Notes under the pieces: model-generated | Databases searched by the model: none | Seen by the model: only the letters and a program-made list of their open reading frames with translations | What the model was told of the DNA's origin: nothing | Made by a program: the position numbers and the translations under genes | Shown here: one piece after another, positions 41,312 through 52,818 of the stretch | Position numbering within the stretch: the stretch's first letter is position 1 | How the letters are laid out: each line of letters begins with the position of its first letter | NCBI RefSeq assembly: GCF_014654615.1 | Contig: NZ_BNBB01000031.1 | Location: 1-64,000, forward strand | Source: Streptosporangium violaceochromogenes | GTDB lineage: Bacteria > Actinomycetota > Actinomycetes > Streptosporangiales > Streptosporangiaceae | Reading direction: 5' to 3' | Length of the DNA stretch: 64,000 nt

Positions 41312-41928
41312 TCGCGTCGGTGCGGGGACGGGTGGCCGCGATCGCGCCCGACGGGGCGGTGGTCGAGGTCGGCGGGGTGGGCATGCTCGTCCACTGCACG
41401 CCGGGCACGCTGGCGGCGCTGAGGCTGGGAGAGGAGACCCGGCTGGCCACCTCCCTGGTGGTCCGGGAGGAGTCGCTGACGCTTTTCGGCTTCGGCAGCG
41501 ACGACGAGCGCGCGGTCTTCGAACTGCTGCAGACGGCCAACGGGGTCGGGCCCAAGGTCGCCCTGGCGATGCTGGCCGTGCACACCCCCAACGCCCTGCG
41601 CGTGGCCGTGGCCGCCGCCGACGTCAAGGCGCTGACCAGGGTGCCCGGGGTCGGCCCCAAGGGCGCCCAGCGGATCATCGTCGACCTCAAGGACAGGCTC
41701 GGCACACCGGAGGAGGCCGTCAACGCCGCGCTCGACGCCGGTACGGCCGCGCCTCCCTGGCGTGATCAGGTGCACTCCGGCCTGGTGGGGCTCGGATACT
41801 CGGCGAGAGACGCCGACGAGGCCGTCGCCGCCGTCGCGCCCCAGGCCGACGCCGAGATCGCCCAGGGGCGCCCCGCGCAGGTGGCCGTCCTGCTCAAGGC
41901 CGCGCTCCGCGCGCTGAGCGCCCGGTGA
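41308..41928 (+). CDS. ruvA: Holliday junction-binding protein RuvA
   Basis: 206 aa. The N-terminal OB fold is [20 protein letters not shown]. The two HhH motifs are [12 protein letters not shown] and [18 protein letters not shown]-terminal three-helix domain binds RuvB. Translationally coupled to ruvC. Confidence 0.96.
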   Translation: MIASVRGRVAAIAPDGAVVEVGGVGMLVHCTPGTLAALRLGEETRLATSLVVREESLTLFGFGSDDERAVFELLQTANGVGPKVALAMLAVHTPNALRVAVAAADVKALTRVPGVGPKGAQRIIVDLKDRLGTPEEAVNAALDAGTAAPPWRDQVHSGLVGLGYSARDADEAVAAVAPQADAEIAQGRPAQVAVLLKAALRALSAR

Positions 41929-42061
41929 CCGCCGTTCCGGGAGGAGGCCGGGCGCGGAGGGAGCACGTCCGGGCGGCGCGCGCCGCGGCGGACGGGGGGC
42001 GATCGAAGCCCGGTGCGGGCAGGGGGCGGACGGGCCCCCGGGCGAGTGAGGGGGGAGCGGC

Positions 42062-43120
<1,059 letters not shown>

Positions 43121-43346
43121 CGTTTGGTTCTGGTAAGAAAGCCGCGCGAAGTTGATCACGAATTGATGACAACGGTATCGAAACGGGAACTTCCCCGCGT
43201 GCCGGATCGTGACCTCGTTGCCGCGCTCCTAACAGCTCGCCTAAACTCCGTGCCTTGGCTGGCTGTGTAGGCTGACGTGCTGAGCGGCGTGGCCGTATAT
43301 GACGTCCGGCGCCAGGCCGGTCATTCTTAAGCGAAGGAGCGGCCCT

Positions 43347-43733
43347 ATGGGCGGCAACTACTCCAGTCTTATCATGATCGCATTGATGGTCGTGGTGTTC
43401 TACTTCCTGCTCATCCGCCCGCAGCGCAAGCGGCAACAGGAGCAGGTCCGGATGCAGAACGCCTTGACGCCGGGCACCCGTGTCATGACGACCACAGGGC
43501 TTTTCGCGACCGTGGTGGCGATCGACGCCGAGGACGTGATCCTTGAGGTCGCCCCCGGCATCGAGACCCGCTGGGTCAAGGCCGCGATCGGTCGTGTGCT
43601 GACGCCCGTCGACGACGCGGAAGAGAATGAGACCGGCAGCGCCGGAGTCTCGGACGGCGACGAGGCCAAGAGCGAGGTCGAAACCGTGGAGCCGCAAGGC
43701 GATGACCAGGACTCGACGACCAAGAAGTCATGA
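43347..43733 (+). CDS. yajC: Preprotein translocase accessory subunit YajC
   Basis: 128 aa. A single N-terminal membrane span (SLIMIALMVVVFYFLLI) is followed by RPQRKRQQ and the cytoplasmic YajC fold (GTRVMTTTGLFATVVAID). The C-terminal 35 residues are acidic and longer than in E. coli. Strong ribosome binding site GAAGGAGC. It joins SecD and SecF in the holo-translocon. Confidence 0.95.
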   Translation: MGGNYSSLIMIALMVVVFYFLLIRPQRKRQQEQVRMQNALTPGTRVMTTTGLFATVVAIDAEDVILEVAPGIETRWVKAAIGRVLTPVDDAEENETGSAGVSDGDEAKSEVETVEPQGDDQDSTTKKS

Positions 43734-43777
43734 GCAGGCACGCCCACAATCCCTATAGCCGAAAGAACTGACGACCA

Positions 43778-45601
43778 GTGGCCCGACCGACCAGCGGCCA
43801 GAGCAGACCGGGGCGCATGCTCCTGTCGCTTCTGGCGATTATCCTCGCCATGGGCGGGACGATGTTCCTGCAAAAGGCGTTCACTCCCGAATACGGCCTC
43901 GACCTCGCCGGCGGCACCACGGTGACGCTGCGGCCCGTCACCCCGAACGGCACCCCTCCGACCGAGGAGAGCATCGACCTGGCCGTCGGCATCATCCGCA
44001 ACCGGGTGAACGGCAGCGGCATCTCCGACGCCGAGGTCGCCAAGTCCGGAGACAACATCATCATCTCCGTCCCCGGCGTCGGCCAGGAGGAGGTCGTCAA
44101 GCTGGTCGGCACCACCGCGGAGCTGCGTTTCCGCCAGGTGCTGGCGATCGCGGCCGGATCCCCTCAGCCGCCGGGCCAGATGCCGACCCAGGCGCCGTCA
44201 CCGTCTCCTACCACCCCCGGTGGAAAGGGGGCAAAAACGCCGGCTCCGTCCTCCTCGCCCAAGGCCGAGGGCCAGGAGGACACCCCTTCATCCCGGCCCA
44301 CCGCCTCCGCGGCACCCGCCCCGAGCGGCCCGCCCGCCGGCCGCGCCCTGTCCGCGGCGCTCGTCAACCCCAGTCCGGCGGCGGCCCCCTCCACCTCGCC
44401 CAGCCCCGGTGCCTCCACCAAGCCCGAGAAGCCGGCCAAGCCCGGAAAGAGCGCGACCCCCTCGCCGCAGCCGTCGTCGCCCGTCTCGCCGGAGAACCCG
44501 CCGGCCGAGGTGGACACCACCGGCATCGACCCGGCGGTCCTCAAGGAGTTCGAGGCCCTCGACTGCTCCAAGGACAAGGGCCAGGGCGCCCAGGACGACC
44601 CCAGCAAGCAGTTCGCCGGCTGCAGCCAGGACGGCGCCACCAAGTACGTCCTCGACAAGGCGGCCGTGATCGGCAGCTCGATCGCCACCGCGAACGCCGG
44701 CGTGGACCAGACCACCGGTGAGTGGCTCGTCCAGCTCTCCTTCAAGGGGCAGGGCCCCGACCAGTGGTCGAAGGTCACCACCACCGCCTTCAACTCGCAG
44801 CCGCCGCGCAACCAGGTCGCCATGGTCCTGGACGGTGTGGTGATCTCCGCGCCGGTCATCCAGGAGCCCATCACCGGCGGCCGGGCGCAGATCTCCGGCA
44901 ACTTCACCGACGCCTCGGCCAACGAGCTGGCAAGCCAGCTCAAGTTCGGCGCGCTGCCCCTGAAGTTCGAGAAGGGCTCGATCGACGAGGTCTCCTCCTC
45001 CCTGGGCGCCGACCAGCTCCGCGGCGGTCTCATCGCCGGCGCCATCGGCCTCGGCCTGGTCGTGATCTACTCGATGCTCTACTACCGGGGGCTCGGCGTC
45101 GTCTCGGTGCTGAGCCTGACGGTGGCGTCGATCCTGACCTTCCAGTCGGTGGTGCTCCTCGGGGCCTTCGCGGGCTTCCGCCTGTCGCTGCCGCACGTCA
45201 TCGGCCTGATCGTCTCGATCGGCATCACCGCCGACTCCTTCATCGTCTACTTCGAACGCATACGCGACGAGATGAAGGAGGGGCGCCGCTCCCTGCGCAC
45301 GGCCGTCGAGGTCGCGTGGGTCCGCGCCCGCCGGACGATCCTGATCGCCGACGCGGTCATGTTCATCGCCGCCGTGGTCCTGTACTTCCTGGCCGTCGGC
45401 GGGGTGGCCGGGTTCGCGTTCGCGATGGGCCTCACCACGCTCATCGACGTCATCGTGGTGTTCATGTTCACCAAGCCGTTTGTCGCGCTGCTGGCCAGGA
45501 GAAAGTTCTTCGCCAAGGGGCACAGGCTCTCCGGTCTCGACGCCGAGCGGATGAGCGTCGTGCCCGCGACCGGCTCCACGACCGTTCCTCAGGAGGCCTG
45601 A
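43778..45601 (+). CDS. secD: Protein translocase subunit SecD
   Basis: 607 aa, six membrane spans of the RND type. The first periplasmic segment begins YGLDLAGGTTVTLRPV. The last five spans lie in residues 425-585. Residues about 128-248 are a Pro/Ser/Ala/Lys-rich insert in the first periplasmic domain, probably disordered and typical of actinobacterial SecD. It uses the proton gradient to draw out exported proteins. TGATG overlap with secF. Confidence 0.96.
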   Translation: MARPTSGQSRPGRMLLSLLAIILAMGGTMFLQKAFTPEYGLDLAGGTTVTLRPVTPNGTPPTEESIDLAVGIIRNRVNGSGISDAEVAKSGDNIIISVPGVGQEEVVKLVGTTAELRFRQVLAIAAGSPQPPGQMPTQAPSPSPTTPGGKGAKTPAPSSSPKAEGQEDTPSSRPTASAAPAPSGPPAGRALSAALVNPSPAAAPSTSPSPGASTKPEKPAKPGKSATPSPQPSSPVSPENPPAEVDTTGIDPAVLKEFEALDCSKDKGQGAQDDPSKQFAGCSQDGATKYVLDKAAVIGSSIATANAGVDQTTGEWLVQLSFKGQGPDQWSKVTTTAFNSQPPRNQVAMVLDGVVISAPVIQEPITGGRAQISGNFTDASANELASQLKFGALPLKFEKGSIDEVSSSLGADQLRGGLIAGAIGLGLVVIYSMLYYRGLGVVSVLSLTVASILTFQSVVLLGAFAGFRLSLPHVIGLIVSIGITADSFIVYFERIRDEMKEGRRSLRTAVEVAWVRARRTILIADAVMFIAAVVLYFLAVGGVAGFAFAMGLTTLIDVIVVFMFTKPFVALLARRKFFAKGHRLSGLDAERMSVVPATGSTTVPQEA

Positions 45602-46635
45602 TGTCCGGCATCGCGCGCCGTTTGTACCGCGGCGAGATCGACGTCGACTTCGTCGGGCGCAGAAAGCTCTGGTACGGCCTGTCGGCCCTGCTGCTGGTGG
45701 TCTCCACCGTGGGTCTGCTTCTGAACGGCCTGAACCTCGGTGTGGAGTTCAAGGGCGGGTCGGTGTTCTCCTTCAAGGCCCCGACCGCCGTCATCGAGCA
45801 GGTGCGCGGCGCCTTCGGCGACGCCGGCGCGCACCAGGTCATCGTGCAGACGACCAACAACGGCTGGCGGGTCACCACCGAGAGCCTCCCGGCGGAGGAG
45901 GTGACCACGGTCCAGAAGGCGGTCGCCCAGAGGTTCGGCCTCCCGCAGAACCAGGTCACCCTCCAGGTCATCGGCGCCTCGTGGGGCGGTCAGGTGGCCG
46001 ACAAGGCGGTCACCGGCCTGATCGTCTTCATGCTGGCCATCATCCTGTACCTCACGGTCGCCTTCGAGTGGAAAATGGCGCTGTCGGCCGTGGTCGCGCT
46101 GCTGCACGACCTGGTCATCACCGCCGGTGTCTACGCCTGGTCCCGCTTCGAGGTCACCCCGGCGACCCTGCTGGGCTTTCTGACGATCCTCGGATACTCG
46201 CTGTACGACGCGGTCGTGGTGTTCGACATGATCAAGGAGGTCACCGCGAAGCTCGGCACGACCTCCAAGATGACCTACACCCAGGCCGCCAACAACGCGC
46301 TGAACCACACGCTGATCCGGTCCTTGAACACCACCCTGGTGGCGATCCTGCCGGTGGCCGCGATCCTGTTCGTCGGCACCAGCCTGTTCGGCGCCGGGAC
46401 GCTGAAGGACCTGTCCCTGGCCCTGTTCGTCGGCATGATCGTCGGCACGTACTCCTCGCTGTGCGTGGCGACGCCGATGCTGGTCACGCTGAAGGAGCGC
46501 GAGCCGCGCTACCAGGCGATCGCCCGCAGGCTCGCCTCCCAGGGCGCCAGGGGGGCGGCCAAGGCCTCCCGGCAGCCGGTGACGGCGGGGGCGGCCAACG
46601 GCGCGGCCGACGGAGAGAAACGCAGGAAGAAGTAG
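45601..46635 (+). CDS. secF: Protein translocase subunit SecF
   Basis: 344 aa, six membrane spans. Begins with an RLYRGEIDVDFVGRRKLWY cytoplasmic stretch. The periplasmic GVEFKGGSVFSF strand mirrors SecD. Later spans contain GYSLYDAVVVFDMIKE, which includes the proton-path Asp region. The tail is basic. A hairpin terminator follows. Confidence 0.96.
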   Translation: MSGIARRLYRGEIDVDFVGRRKLWYGLSALLLVVSTVGLLLNGLNLGVEFKGGSVFSFKAPTAVIEQVRGAFGDAGAHQVIVQTTNNGWRVTTESLPAEEVTTVQKAVAQRFGLPQNQVTLQVIGASWGGQVADKAVTGLIVFMLAIILYLTVAFEWKMALSAVVALLHDLVITAGVYAWSRFEVTPATLLGFLTILGYSLYDAVVVFDMIKEVTAKLGTTSKMTYTQAANNALNHTLIRSLNTTLVAILPVAAILFVGTSLFGAGTLKDLSLALFVGMIVGTYSSLCVATPMLVTLKEREPRYQAIARRLASQGARGAAKASRQPVTAGAANGAADGEKRRKK

Positions 46636-46650
46636 GCCGCAGGAGATCAC

Positions 46651-46679
46651 GCCTCCGCCCCTTCGCCGGGGGCGGGGGC
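46651..46679 (+). terminator. Hairpin after secF
   Basis: GCCTCCGCCCC pairs with GGGGGCGGGGGC (allowing one slipped pair) across TTCGCC, followed by TTCTCC; 16 nt after the secF stop. Confidence 0.55.
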
Positions 46680-46718
46680 TTCTCCGTTCCGTGACTCCGT
46701 TCCGTGGAAGAGACGACG

Positions 46719-47237
46719 ATGAGTGACCTGAGCCGGCTGATCCTGACCCGGATCCGCGACGTGTCCGACTACCCCCAGCCGGGGGTGCTGTTCAAGGACA
46801 TCACCCCCCTGCTCGCCGACCCGGAGGCGATGGCCGCCGTCGTGGACGAGTTCGCCGGGCTCCACCGGGTGGACAAGGTGGTCGGCATCGAGGCCAGGGG
46901 GTTCATCCTGGCGGCCCCCGTGGCGTACAAGACCGGGGCGGGCTTCGTCCCGGTGCGCAAGAAAGGCAAACTGCCTTCACGGACGCTTGAGGCGTCCTAC
47001 GATCTGGAGTACGGCTCCGCGACCATCGAGGTCCATCGGGACGCCTTCGCCCCCGGGGAACGCGTCCTGATCGTCGACGACGTGCTCGCCACCGGCGGTA
47101 CGGCGCGCGCGGCGGTGGAGCTGGTCCGCAGGGCGGGCGCCGAGGTCGTCGCCATCGCCGTGCTCATGGAACTGGCCTTCCTCAACGGCAGGGAACGGCT
47201 GGACGACGTCGAGGTTCACTCCCTCGTGATCGTCTGA
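46719..47237 (+). CDS. apt: Adenine phosphoribosyltransferase
   Basis: 172 aa. It salvages adenine to AMP with PRPP. The PRPP motif is VLIVDDVLATGGTA (about 112-125), and KDITPLLADP and EARGFILAAPVA are typical. ATG 46719 follows GGAAGAG. apt next to rel is the standard actinobacterial order and links purine salvage to (p)ppGpp control. Confidence 0.96.
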   Translation: MSDLSRLILTRIRDVSDYPQPGVLFKDITPLLADPEAMAAVVDEFAGLHRVDKVVGIEARGFILAAPVAYKTGAGFVPVRKKGKLPSRTLEASYDLEYGSATIEVHRDAFAPGERVLIVDDVLATGGTARAAVELVRRAGAEVVAIAVLMELAFLNGRERLDDVEVHSLVIV

Positions 47238-47314
47238 TGTCACCCCGCGAGGAAGGGCGCCGAGGTCGGTCTGGATACACTGGGGGGATCTGGACTCGAA
47301 TGTGAGGAGTCTGA

Positions 47315-49672
47315 GTGCCCCGTGATGTGGTCGTCCCCGACGTGACCGCCGACGGTGGCGGTCACGAGACGGCCGTCCCGGCAGGCGATGCCGGTTCCGC
47401 CATGTCCGGAGCCACCGAAGAGAGGACTGCGGTAAGGCGCAGGCTCGCACGCTTTGGGGGGCAATGGGGTGGCACCATGAACCCGGTGCTGGAGCCGCTG
47501 TTCCGGACGGTCCGAGCGACCCATCCGAAGGCGGACCTGCGGCTCATCGAACGCGCCTACGACGTCGCCGCCTACCACCACCGCGACCAGAAGCGCAAGA
47601 GCGGCGATCCCTACATCACCCACCCGCTGGCGGTGGCGACGATCCTGGCCGAGCTGGGCACCGACGACGAGACGCTGTGCGCGGCCCTGCTGCACGACAC
47701 CGTCGAGGACACCGCCTACGGCCTGGACGAACTGCGCGCCGACTTCGGCGACAGCATCGCGCTGCTGGTCGACGGCGTCACCAAGCTCGACAAGGTCAAG
47801 TTCGGTGACGCCGCGCAGGCCGAGACCGTGCGCAAGATGGTCGTGGCGATGTCCCGCGACATCCGGGTGCTGGTGATCAAGCTCGCCGACCGCCTGCACA
47901 ACATGCGCACCATGCGCTACCTGCCCGAGCACAAACGGCAGCAGAAGTCCCGCGAGACGCTGGAGATCTTCGCCCCGCTCGCCCATCGGCTGGGCATGAA
48001 CACCATCAAGTGGGAGCTTGAGGACCTCGCGTTCGCCATGCTCTACCCCAAGCGCTACGACGAGATCGCCCGGATGGTGTCGGAGCGGGCCCCGCGCAGG
48101 GACCTGTTCCTGCAGGAGGTCATCGAGAAGGTCTCCGGCGACCTGCGCGAGGCCAAGATCCGCGCGGTGGTCAAGGGGCGCCCCAAGCACTACTACTCGG
48201 TCTACCAGAAGATGATCGCCAGGGACGTCGCCTTCGACGACATCTACGACCTGGTCGGCATCCGGGTGCTGGTGGACACGGTCCGCGACTGCTACGCCGC
48301 CCTGGGGACGATCCACGCGCGATGGAACCCGGTGCCGGGCCGGTTCAAGGACTACATCGCGATGCCCAAGTTCAACATGTACCAGTCGCTGCACACCACG
48401 GTCATCGGCCCCGAGGGCAAGCCGGTGGAGCTGCAGATCCGCACCCACGGCATGCACCACCGGGCCGAGTACGGCGTGGCCGCGCACTGGAAGTACAAGG
48501 AGGACATGACCACCTCGGGTCCTCCCGGGGCCAAGCTGAAGCCCGCCAGCGACATGGCCTGGCTCCGCCAGCTCCTCGACTGGCAGAAGGAGACCGCCGA
48601 CCCGGGGGAGTTCCTGGAGTCGCTCAGGTTCGACCTGTCGGTCTCGGAGGTCTACGTCTTCACGCCGAGGGGCCAGGTGATCGCCCTGCCCGAGGGGGCG
48701 ACGCCGGTCGACTTCGCCTACGCCGTGCACACCGAGGTCGGCCACCGCTGTGTCGGAGCCCGGGTCAACGGCCGCCTGGTGCCGCTGGAGTCGCGGCTGG
48801 GCAACGGCGACACCGTGGAGATCTTCACCTCCAAGTCCCCCGACGCCGGCCCGTCACGCGACTGGCTCAAGTTCGTCAAGTCCGGCCGCGCCCGTAACAA
48901 GATCAGGCAGTGGTTCTCCAAGGAGCGCCGCGAGACCGCGATCGAGGCGGGCAAGGAGGCCATCGGGCGGGCCATGCGCAAGCAGGGCCTTCCCCTGCAG
49001 CGCCTGATGTCCGGAGAGGCCCTTCTGGCCCTCGCCAGGGACCTGCGCTACCCCGACGTCTCCGCGCTCTATGCGGCCGTCGGAGAGGGCCACATCGCCG
49101 CTCAGGCGGTCGTGCAGAAGCTGGTGCACTCCATCGGGGGAGTGGAGGGCGCCGAGGAGGACATCGCCGAGGCGTCGGTGCCGACGAAGCTGCGCGGCCG
49201 TCCCCGGGGCAGCGGCGGCGCGGGCGTGGTGGTCGCGGGTGACTCCGACGTCTGGGTACGGCTGTCGCGCTGCTGCACCCCCGTTCCCGGCGACGAGATC
49301 ATCGGCTTCGTCACCCGCGGGCACGGGGTGTCGGTGCACCGCACCAACTGCCCCAACGTGGAGCAGCTCCGGTCCGAGCCCGACCGCCTGGTGGAGGTCG
49401 CCTGGTCGGTGGGGGACGACTCGGTCTTCCTGGTCGCCCTCCAGGTCGAGGCGCTCGACCGGCCGCGCCTGCTGTCCGATGTGACCCGCACCCTGTCGGA
49501 CCAGCACGTCAACATCCTGTCGGCGTCGGTGACCACCTCCAGGGACCGCGTGGCGATCAGCAGGTTCACCTTCGAGATGGGCGACCCCAAGCATCTGGGG
49601 CACGTGCTGAAGGCCGTCCGCAACATCCCCGGCGTCTACGACGTCTACCGGGTGAGCGGCGCCGGTTCCTGA
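47315..49672 (+). CDS. rel: Bifunctional (p)ppGpp synthetase/hydrolase
   Basis: 785 aa with GTG start; TACACT at 47276 is a good -10 box. Domain order: unstructured leader (1-60), HD hydrolase ([20 protein letters not shown]), synthetase ([26 protein letters not shown]), TGS ([20 protein letters not shown]), zinc-finger-like segment with [11 protein letters not shown], and C-terminal ACT domain. Both catalytic halves look intact, so it should make and degrade the alarmone. Confidence 0.96.
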   Translation: MPRDVVVPDVTADGGGHETAVPAGDAGSAMSGATEERTAVRRRLARFGGQWGGTMNPVLEPLFRTVRATHPKADLRLIERAYDVAAYHHRDQKRKSGDPYITHPLAVATILAELGTDDETLCAALLHDTVEDTAYGLDELRADFGDSIALLVDGVTKLDKVKFGDAAQAETVRKMVVAMSRDIRVLVIKLADRLHNMRTMRYLPEHKRQQKSRETLEIFAPLAHRLGMNTIKWELEDLAFAMLYPKRYDEIARMVSERAPRRDLFLQEVIEKVSGDLREAKIRAVVKGRPKHYYSVYQKMIARDVAFDDIYDLVGIRVLVDTVRDCYAALGTIHARWNPVPGRFKDYIAMPKFNMYQSLHTTVIGPEGKPVELQIRTHGMHHRAEYGVAAHWKYKEDMTTSGPPGAKLKPASDMAWLRQLLDWQKETADPGEFLESLRFDLSVSEVYVFTPRGQVIALPEGATPVDFAYAVHTEVGHRCVGARVNGRLVPLESRLGNGDTVEIFTSKSPDAGPSRDWLKFVKSGRARNKIRQWFSKERRETAIEAGKEAIGRAMRKQGLPLQRLMSGEALLALARDLRYPDVSALYAAVGEGHIAAQAVVQKLVHSIGGVEGAEEDIAEASVPTKLRGRPRGSGGAGVVVAGDSDVWVRLSRCCTPVPGDEIIGFVTRGHGVSVHRTNCPNVEQLRSEPDRLVEVAWSVGDDSVFLVALQVEALDRPRLLSDVTRTLSDQHVNILSASVTTSRDRVAISRFTFEMGDPKHLGHVLKAVRNIPGVYDVYRVSGAGS

Positions 49673-49673
49673 T

Positions 49674-49723
49674 CCCGCCGTGTTCCGCGGACGCCCCGCG
49701 GGGCGTCCGCGGAACACGGCGGG
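49674..49723. terminator. 24-bp perfect hairpin between convergent rel and DUF349 gene
   Basis: The arms begin CCCGCCGTGTTCCGCGGACG, and 24 bp match their complement exactly around a GC centre. It lies directly after the rel stop codon (49672). It would end transcripts from both sides. Confidence 0.75.
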
Positions 49724-49793
49724 AGGGGCCGGCGGGAAGACACCCCCGGGCAGGGGGTGTCTCTCCCGTTCGCCGCCGGCCGCTCGCGGCCGG

Positions 49794-51023
49794 TCAGGAG
49801 AACTCGGCGAGCGTGCGCTCGGCCTCCTCCAGCCAGGAACGCCGGGCGGTCAGGGCCTCCTCGGCGTCCTTGGCGTCCTTGTCCTTGCCGGCCGCCCGGG
49901 CCCTGTCCAGGCGGGTCTCCAACTGCTCGATCGACCTGCGGAGCTGGTCGACCGTGTTCTGCGCACGGGCGCGGGCCTCGGGGTTGGAGCGCTTCCACTC
50001 CAGGTCCTCGGCCTTGCGGACCGCTTCGTCGATTCTCCGCAGCCCGCCTTCGAGGCGGTCGCGCTGTTCACGCGGGACCGGCCCGGCCGCCTCCCAGCGC
50101 TCCAGGATGCCGCGCAGGGTGATTCTGGCGGCGCGGGCGTCGGAGACCGGGACGATCTTCTCGGCCTCGGTGAGGAGCTGCTCCTTGACCTCGGCGTTGG
50201 CCGCGAGCGAGGCGTCCCGCTCGGCGAAGACCGCCGAGCGGGCCTGGAAGAACTGGTCCTGGGCGGCCTTGAACCGGCTCCAGAGCTCCTCCTCGACCTC
50301 CCGCGAGGCCCGGCCCGCGGACTTCCACTGCTGCATCAGCTCGCGGTAGGCCGAGGCCGTGGCACCCCAGTCGGTGGAGGAGGCCAGCGTCTCCGCCTCG
50401 GCCACGATCCGTTCCTTGGAGGAGCGCACGTTCTCACGCTGCTCGTCCAGACCGGCGAAGTAGGCCTTGCGCCGCTTGGCGAACGCGGTGCGGGCCGCCG
50501 ACAGGCGTTTCCACAGGGCCGCCTCGGTCACCCGGTCGATCCGCTCGGCGGCCTTCCACTCCTCGACGAGCTGGCGGAGCCGCTCGCCGCCACTCTTCCA
50601 GTGGGTGGTGTCGTCGGCGATGCGCTCGGCCTCGGCGACGATCCGTTCCTTGACGCCCCTGGCCTGGGCGCGGGCCACCTCACGGGCGGCCTTGACCTCC
50701 TCGCGGCGCTGGGCGACCAGCTCCGCGACGGCGCTCAGCCGGCCCAGCAGCGCGTCGAGATCGCCGACCGCGTGCGCGTCGGTGATCGCCTCGCGGAGCT
50801 TGACGATGGTCGCCTCGGCCTGGGCGGGCGGCAGATCGGTGCCGCGAACCCGTTGTTCCAGCAGCGTGACCTGTCCGGCCAGCTCGTCGAACTTGCGATG
50901 GAAGTAGGCAAGGGCCTCCTCCGGTTCGCCGGCCTGCCAGGACCCGACGGCCCGTTCTCCCTCAGCCGTACGTACGTAGACGGTGCCGTCGTCGTCTACC
51001 CGGCCCCACGGGTCGGTGCTCAC
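49794..51023 (-). CDS. DUF349 domain coiled-coil protein
   Basis: 409 aa; GTG with GGAGG 5 nt upstream. Several DUF349 repeats are visible (WKSGGERLRQLVEEWKAAER, WGATASAYRELMQQWKSAGR, WKRLSAARTAFAKRR, WSRFKAAQDQFFQAR). The rest is heavily charged and coiled-coil. Widespread in actinobacteria next to rel; function not established. Confidence 0.9.
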   Translation of the reverse strand: MSTDPWGRVDDDGTVYVRTAEGERAVGSWQAGEPEEALAYFHRKFDELAGQVTLLEQRVRGTDLPPAQAEATIVKLREAITDAHAVGDLDALLGRLSAVAELVAQRREEVKAAREVARAQARGVKERIVAEAERIADDTTHWKSGGERLRQLVEEWKAAERIDRVTEAALWKRLSAARTAFAKRRKAYFAGLDEQRENVRSSKERIVAEAETLASSTDWGATASAYRELMQQWKSAGRASREVEEELWSRFKAAQDQFFQARSAVFAERDASLAANAEVKEQLLTEAEKIVPVSDARAARITLRGILERWEAAGPVPREQRDRLEGGLRRIDEAVRKAEDLEWKRSNPEARARAQNTVDQLRRSIEQLETRLDRARAAGKDKDAKDAEEALTARRSWLEEAERTLAEFS

Positions 51024-51083
51024 CGTGTCCTCCCGCAACTTTCATCAGCCTTTCGAGGCTAACCGCCTCTTGGATGTATTAGG

Positions 51084-51938
51084 TCAGCTCTTGCCGGACA
51101 TTGTCACGTCTTTGATTTCCACGGTTTCCTTCGGGGCTCCGGTGCCGTCGGGCCCAGGGGTGATGACACCGGCCTTGTTCACCTTGTCGATGATCTCCAT
51201 TCCCTTGGTGACCGTACCGAACGGGGTGAAGTCCGGGTCAAGTGGGGCGTTACCGTACACGATGAAGAACTGGCTGCCGTTGGTGTCGGGGCCGCTGTTG
51301 GCCATGGCCACGACGCCGCGGGTGTACGTGGCGCCCTTGAGGTTTTCGTTGACGAAACGGTATCCGGGGCCGCCCTGGCCGTCGGTCTGGCTCTTGCCGT
51401 CGGCCTTGGCCAGCGGGTCGCCGCACTGCAGCACCGGGAACCGGTCGGAGCCGAGCCGGTGACACCTGGAGCCGTTGAAGTACTTCCTCTTGGCCAGGAA
51501 GGCGAAGGAGTTGACCGTGCAGGGAGTCTTTTCGGCCGACACCTTGATGACGATGTCCCCCCGGTTGGTCTTCAGGGTCATCGTCTTGGGGGTCGTGTCG
51601 ACCTTGGCCGGGGGCAGGCCGACGTCCTTGGCGGGCGCCCCTCGGGTGTCGGCGGCGTAGCCGCAGGTGCCCTTGGCCGGGTCGAAGGCCGCGGGCTGTG
51701 CCTGCGGGGTGGTCTGCGAGGGGTTGTTCGACGGGGCCGGCTCGGCCTTGGCGGACGAGGAGTCGTCGCTTCCGAGCAGCGCGGTCGCGGCGATCACACC
51801 GCCCACGACCACCACGACGGCCGCACCGGCCCCAATGATCGCGTTACGCTTGGCCCTGACCTCGCGCTCCCTGCGGCGCCGGAGCTGCCGCTCGTAGTGC
51901 TCGCGTGCCAGCTGCTTCTGGCGGTCCTTGCCGCTCAC
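51084..51938 (-). CDS. Membrane-anchored cyclophilin-type peptidyl-prolyl isomerase
   Basis: 284 aa. A basic cytoplasmic N-terminus (RRRREREVRAKR) is followed by one membrane span (about 32-55), a disordered linker and a cyclophilin domain at about 110-280 (NRGDIVIKVSAEKTPCTVNSF, GSQFFIVYGNAPLDPDFTPF). The classic Arg of the active site is not evident in FAFLAKRKYF, so activity may be low. It assists folding outside the membrane. A similar gene lies at 55866-56747. Confidence 0.9.
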   Translation of the reverse strand: MSGKDRQKQLAREHYERQLRRRREREVRAKRNAIIGAGAAVVVVVGGVIAATALLGSDDSSSAKAEPAPSNNPSQTTPQAQPAAFDPAKGTCGYAADTRGAPAKDVGLPPAKVDTTPKTMTLKTNRGDIVIKVSAEKTPCTVNSFAFLAKRKYFNGSRCHRLGSDRFPVLQCGDPLAKADGKSQTDGQGGPGYRFVNENLKGATYTRGVVAMANSGPDTNGSQFFIVYGNAPLDPDFTPFGTVTKGMEIIDKVNKAGVITPGPDGTGAPKETVEIKDVTMSGKS

Positions 51939-52086
51939 CGCTTCGCCCTCCCGAGTGCCGGACTATCACTTATCGAGGTGGGCGAATCGTATCGGCCAAT
52001 GGGTAATGGTTCGCAGCCCGCCGACCCGCACCGGTACCCTTCGGTTACATTCCCATCCGTATTCTTGACGAGATCGGCTGAGGCAG

Positions 52087-52815
52087 ATGCTCATCGCCGG
52101 CTTTCCCGCAGGCTCGTTTCAGACCAACTGCTACGTCGTCGCCCCCGCCGCGGGCGAGGAGTGCGTCGTCGTCGATCCCGGCCAGGACGCCGTCGGCGCC
52201 CTTGAGGACGTGCTGCGCGAGCATCGGCTCAAGCCGGTCGCGGTGCTGGTCACCCACGGGCACATCGACCACGTGTGGTCGGTCGCCCCGGTCTGCGGAG
52301 CGCGTGACATCCCCGCGTGGATCCACCCGGAGGACCGCGAGCTGCTCTCCGACCCGGCCCGCGGGCTGTCCCTGGCGGCCGGGCAGGAGCTGTTCGGCGG
52401 GCTGACCTTCACCGAGCCCGACGACGTGCGCGAGCTCTCCGACGGGGAGGTGCTCAAGCTGGCCGGCATGGAGCTCACGGTCGACCACGCCCCGGGCCAT
52501 ACCAGGGGGTCGGTGACGTTCAGGCTGCCCCACGCCGGGGAGACTCCGGGCGTGATGTTCTCGGGCGACCTGCTGTTCGCCGGCTCCATCGGCCGCACCG
52601 ACCTTCCCGGCGGCGACTATCCGACCATCCTGCGCAGCCTGGCCGCGAAGTGCCTGCCACTGCCGGGGGACACGGTGGTCCTGCCCGGGCACGGACCACA
52701 GACCACGATCGGCCACGAACGTGCCACCAACCCCTACATGGCTCAGGCGAAGACGGCCCTCGCGGCCGGCGACGCCGGCCCCGGGCACGGGCGTGGTCCC
52801 AGCAGGGGGCTTTAG
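52087..52815 (+). CDS. MBL-fold metallohydrolase (glyoxalase II-like)
   Basis: 242 aa. The metal-binding motif is THGHIDHVWS (HxHxDH), with further ligands in DHAPGHTRGSV, SGDLLFAGSIGR and LPGHGPQTT. Members hydrolyse thioesters such as S-lactoylglutathione-type or mycothiol adducts. It lies 3 nt upstream of hisS, a common actinobacterial pairing that is probably cotranscribed. Confidence 0.9.
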   Translation: MLIAGFPAGSFQTNCYVVAPAAGEECVVVDPGQDAVGALEDVLREHRLKPVAVLVTHGHIDHVWSVAPVCGARDIPAWIHPEDRELLSDPARGLSLAAGQELFGGLTFTEPDDVRELSDGEVLKLAGMELTVDHAPGHTRGSVTFRLPHAGETPGVMFSGDLLFAGSIGRTDLPGGDYPTILRSLAAKCLPLPGDTVVLPGHGPQTTIGHERATNPYMAQAKTALAAGDAGPGHGRGPSRGL

Positions 52816-52818
52816 AAG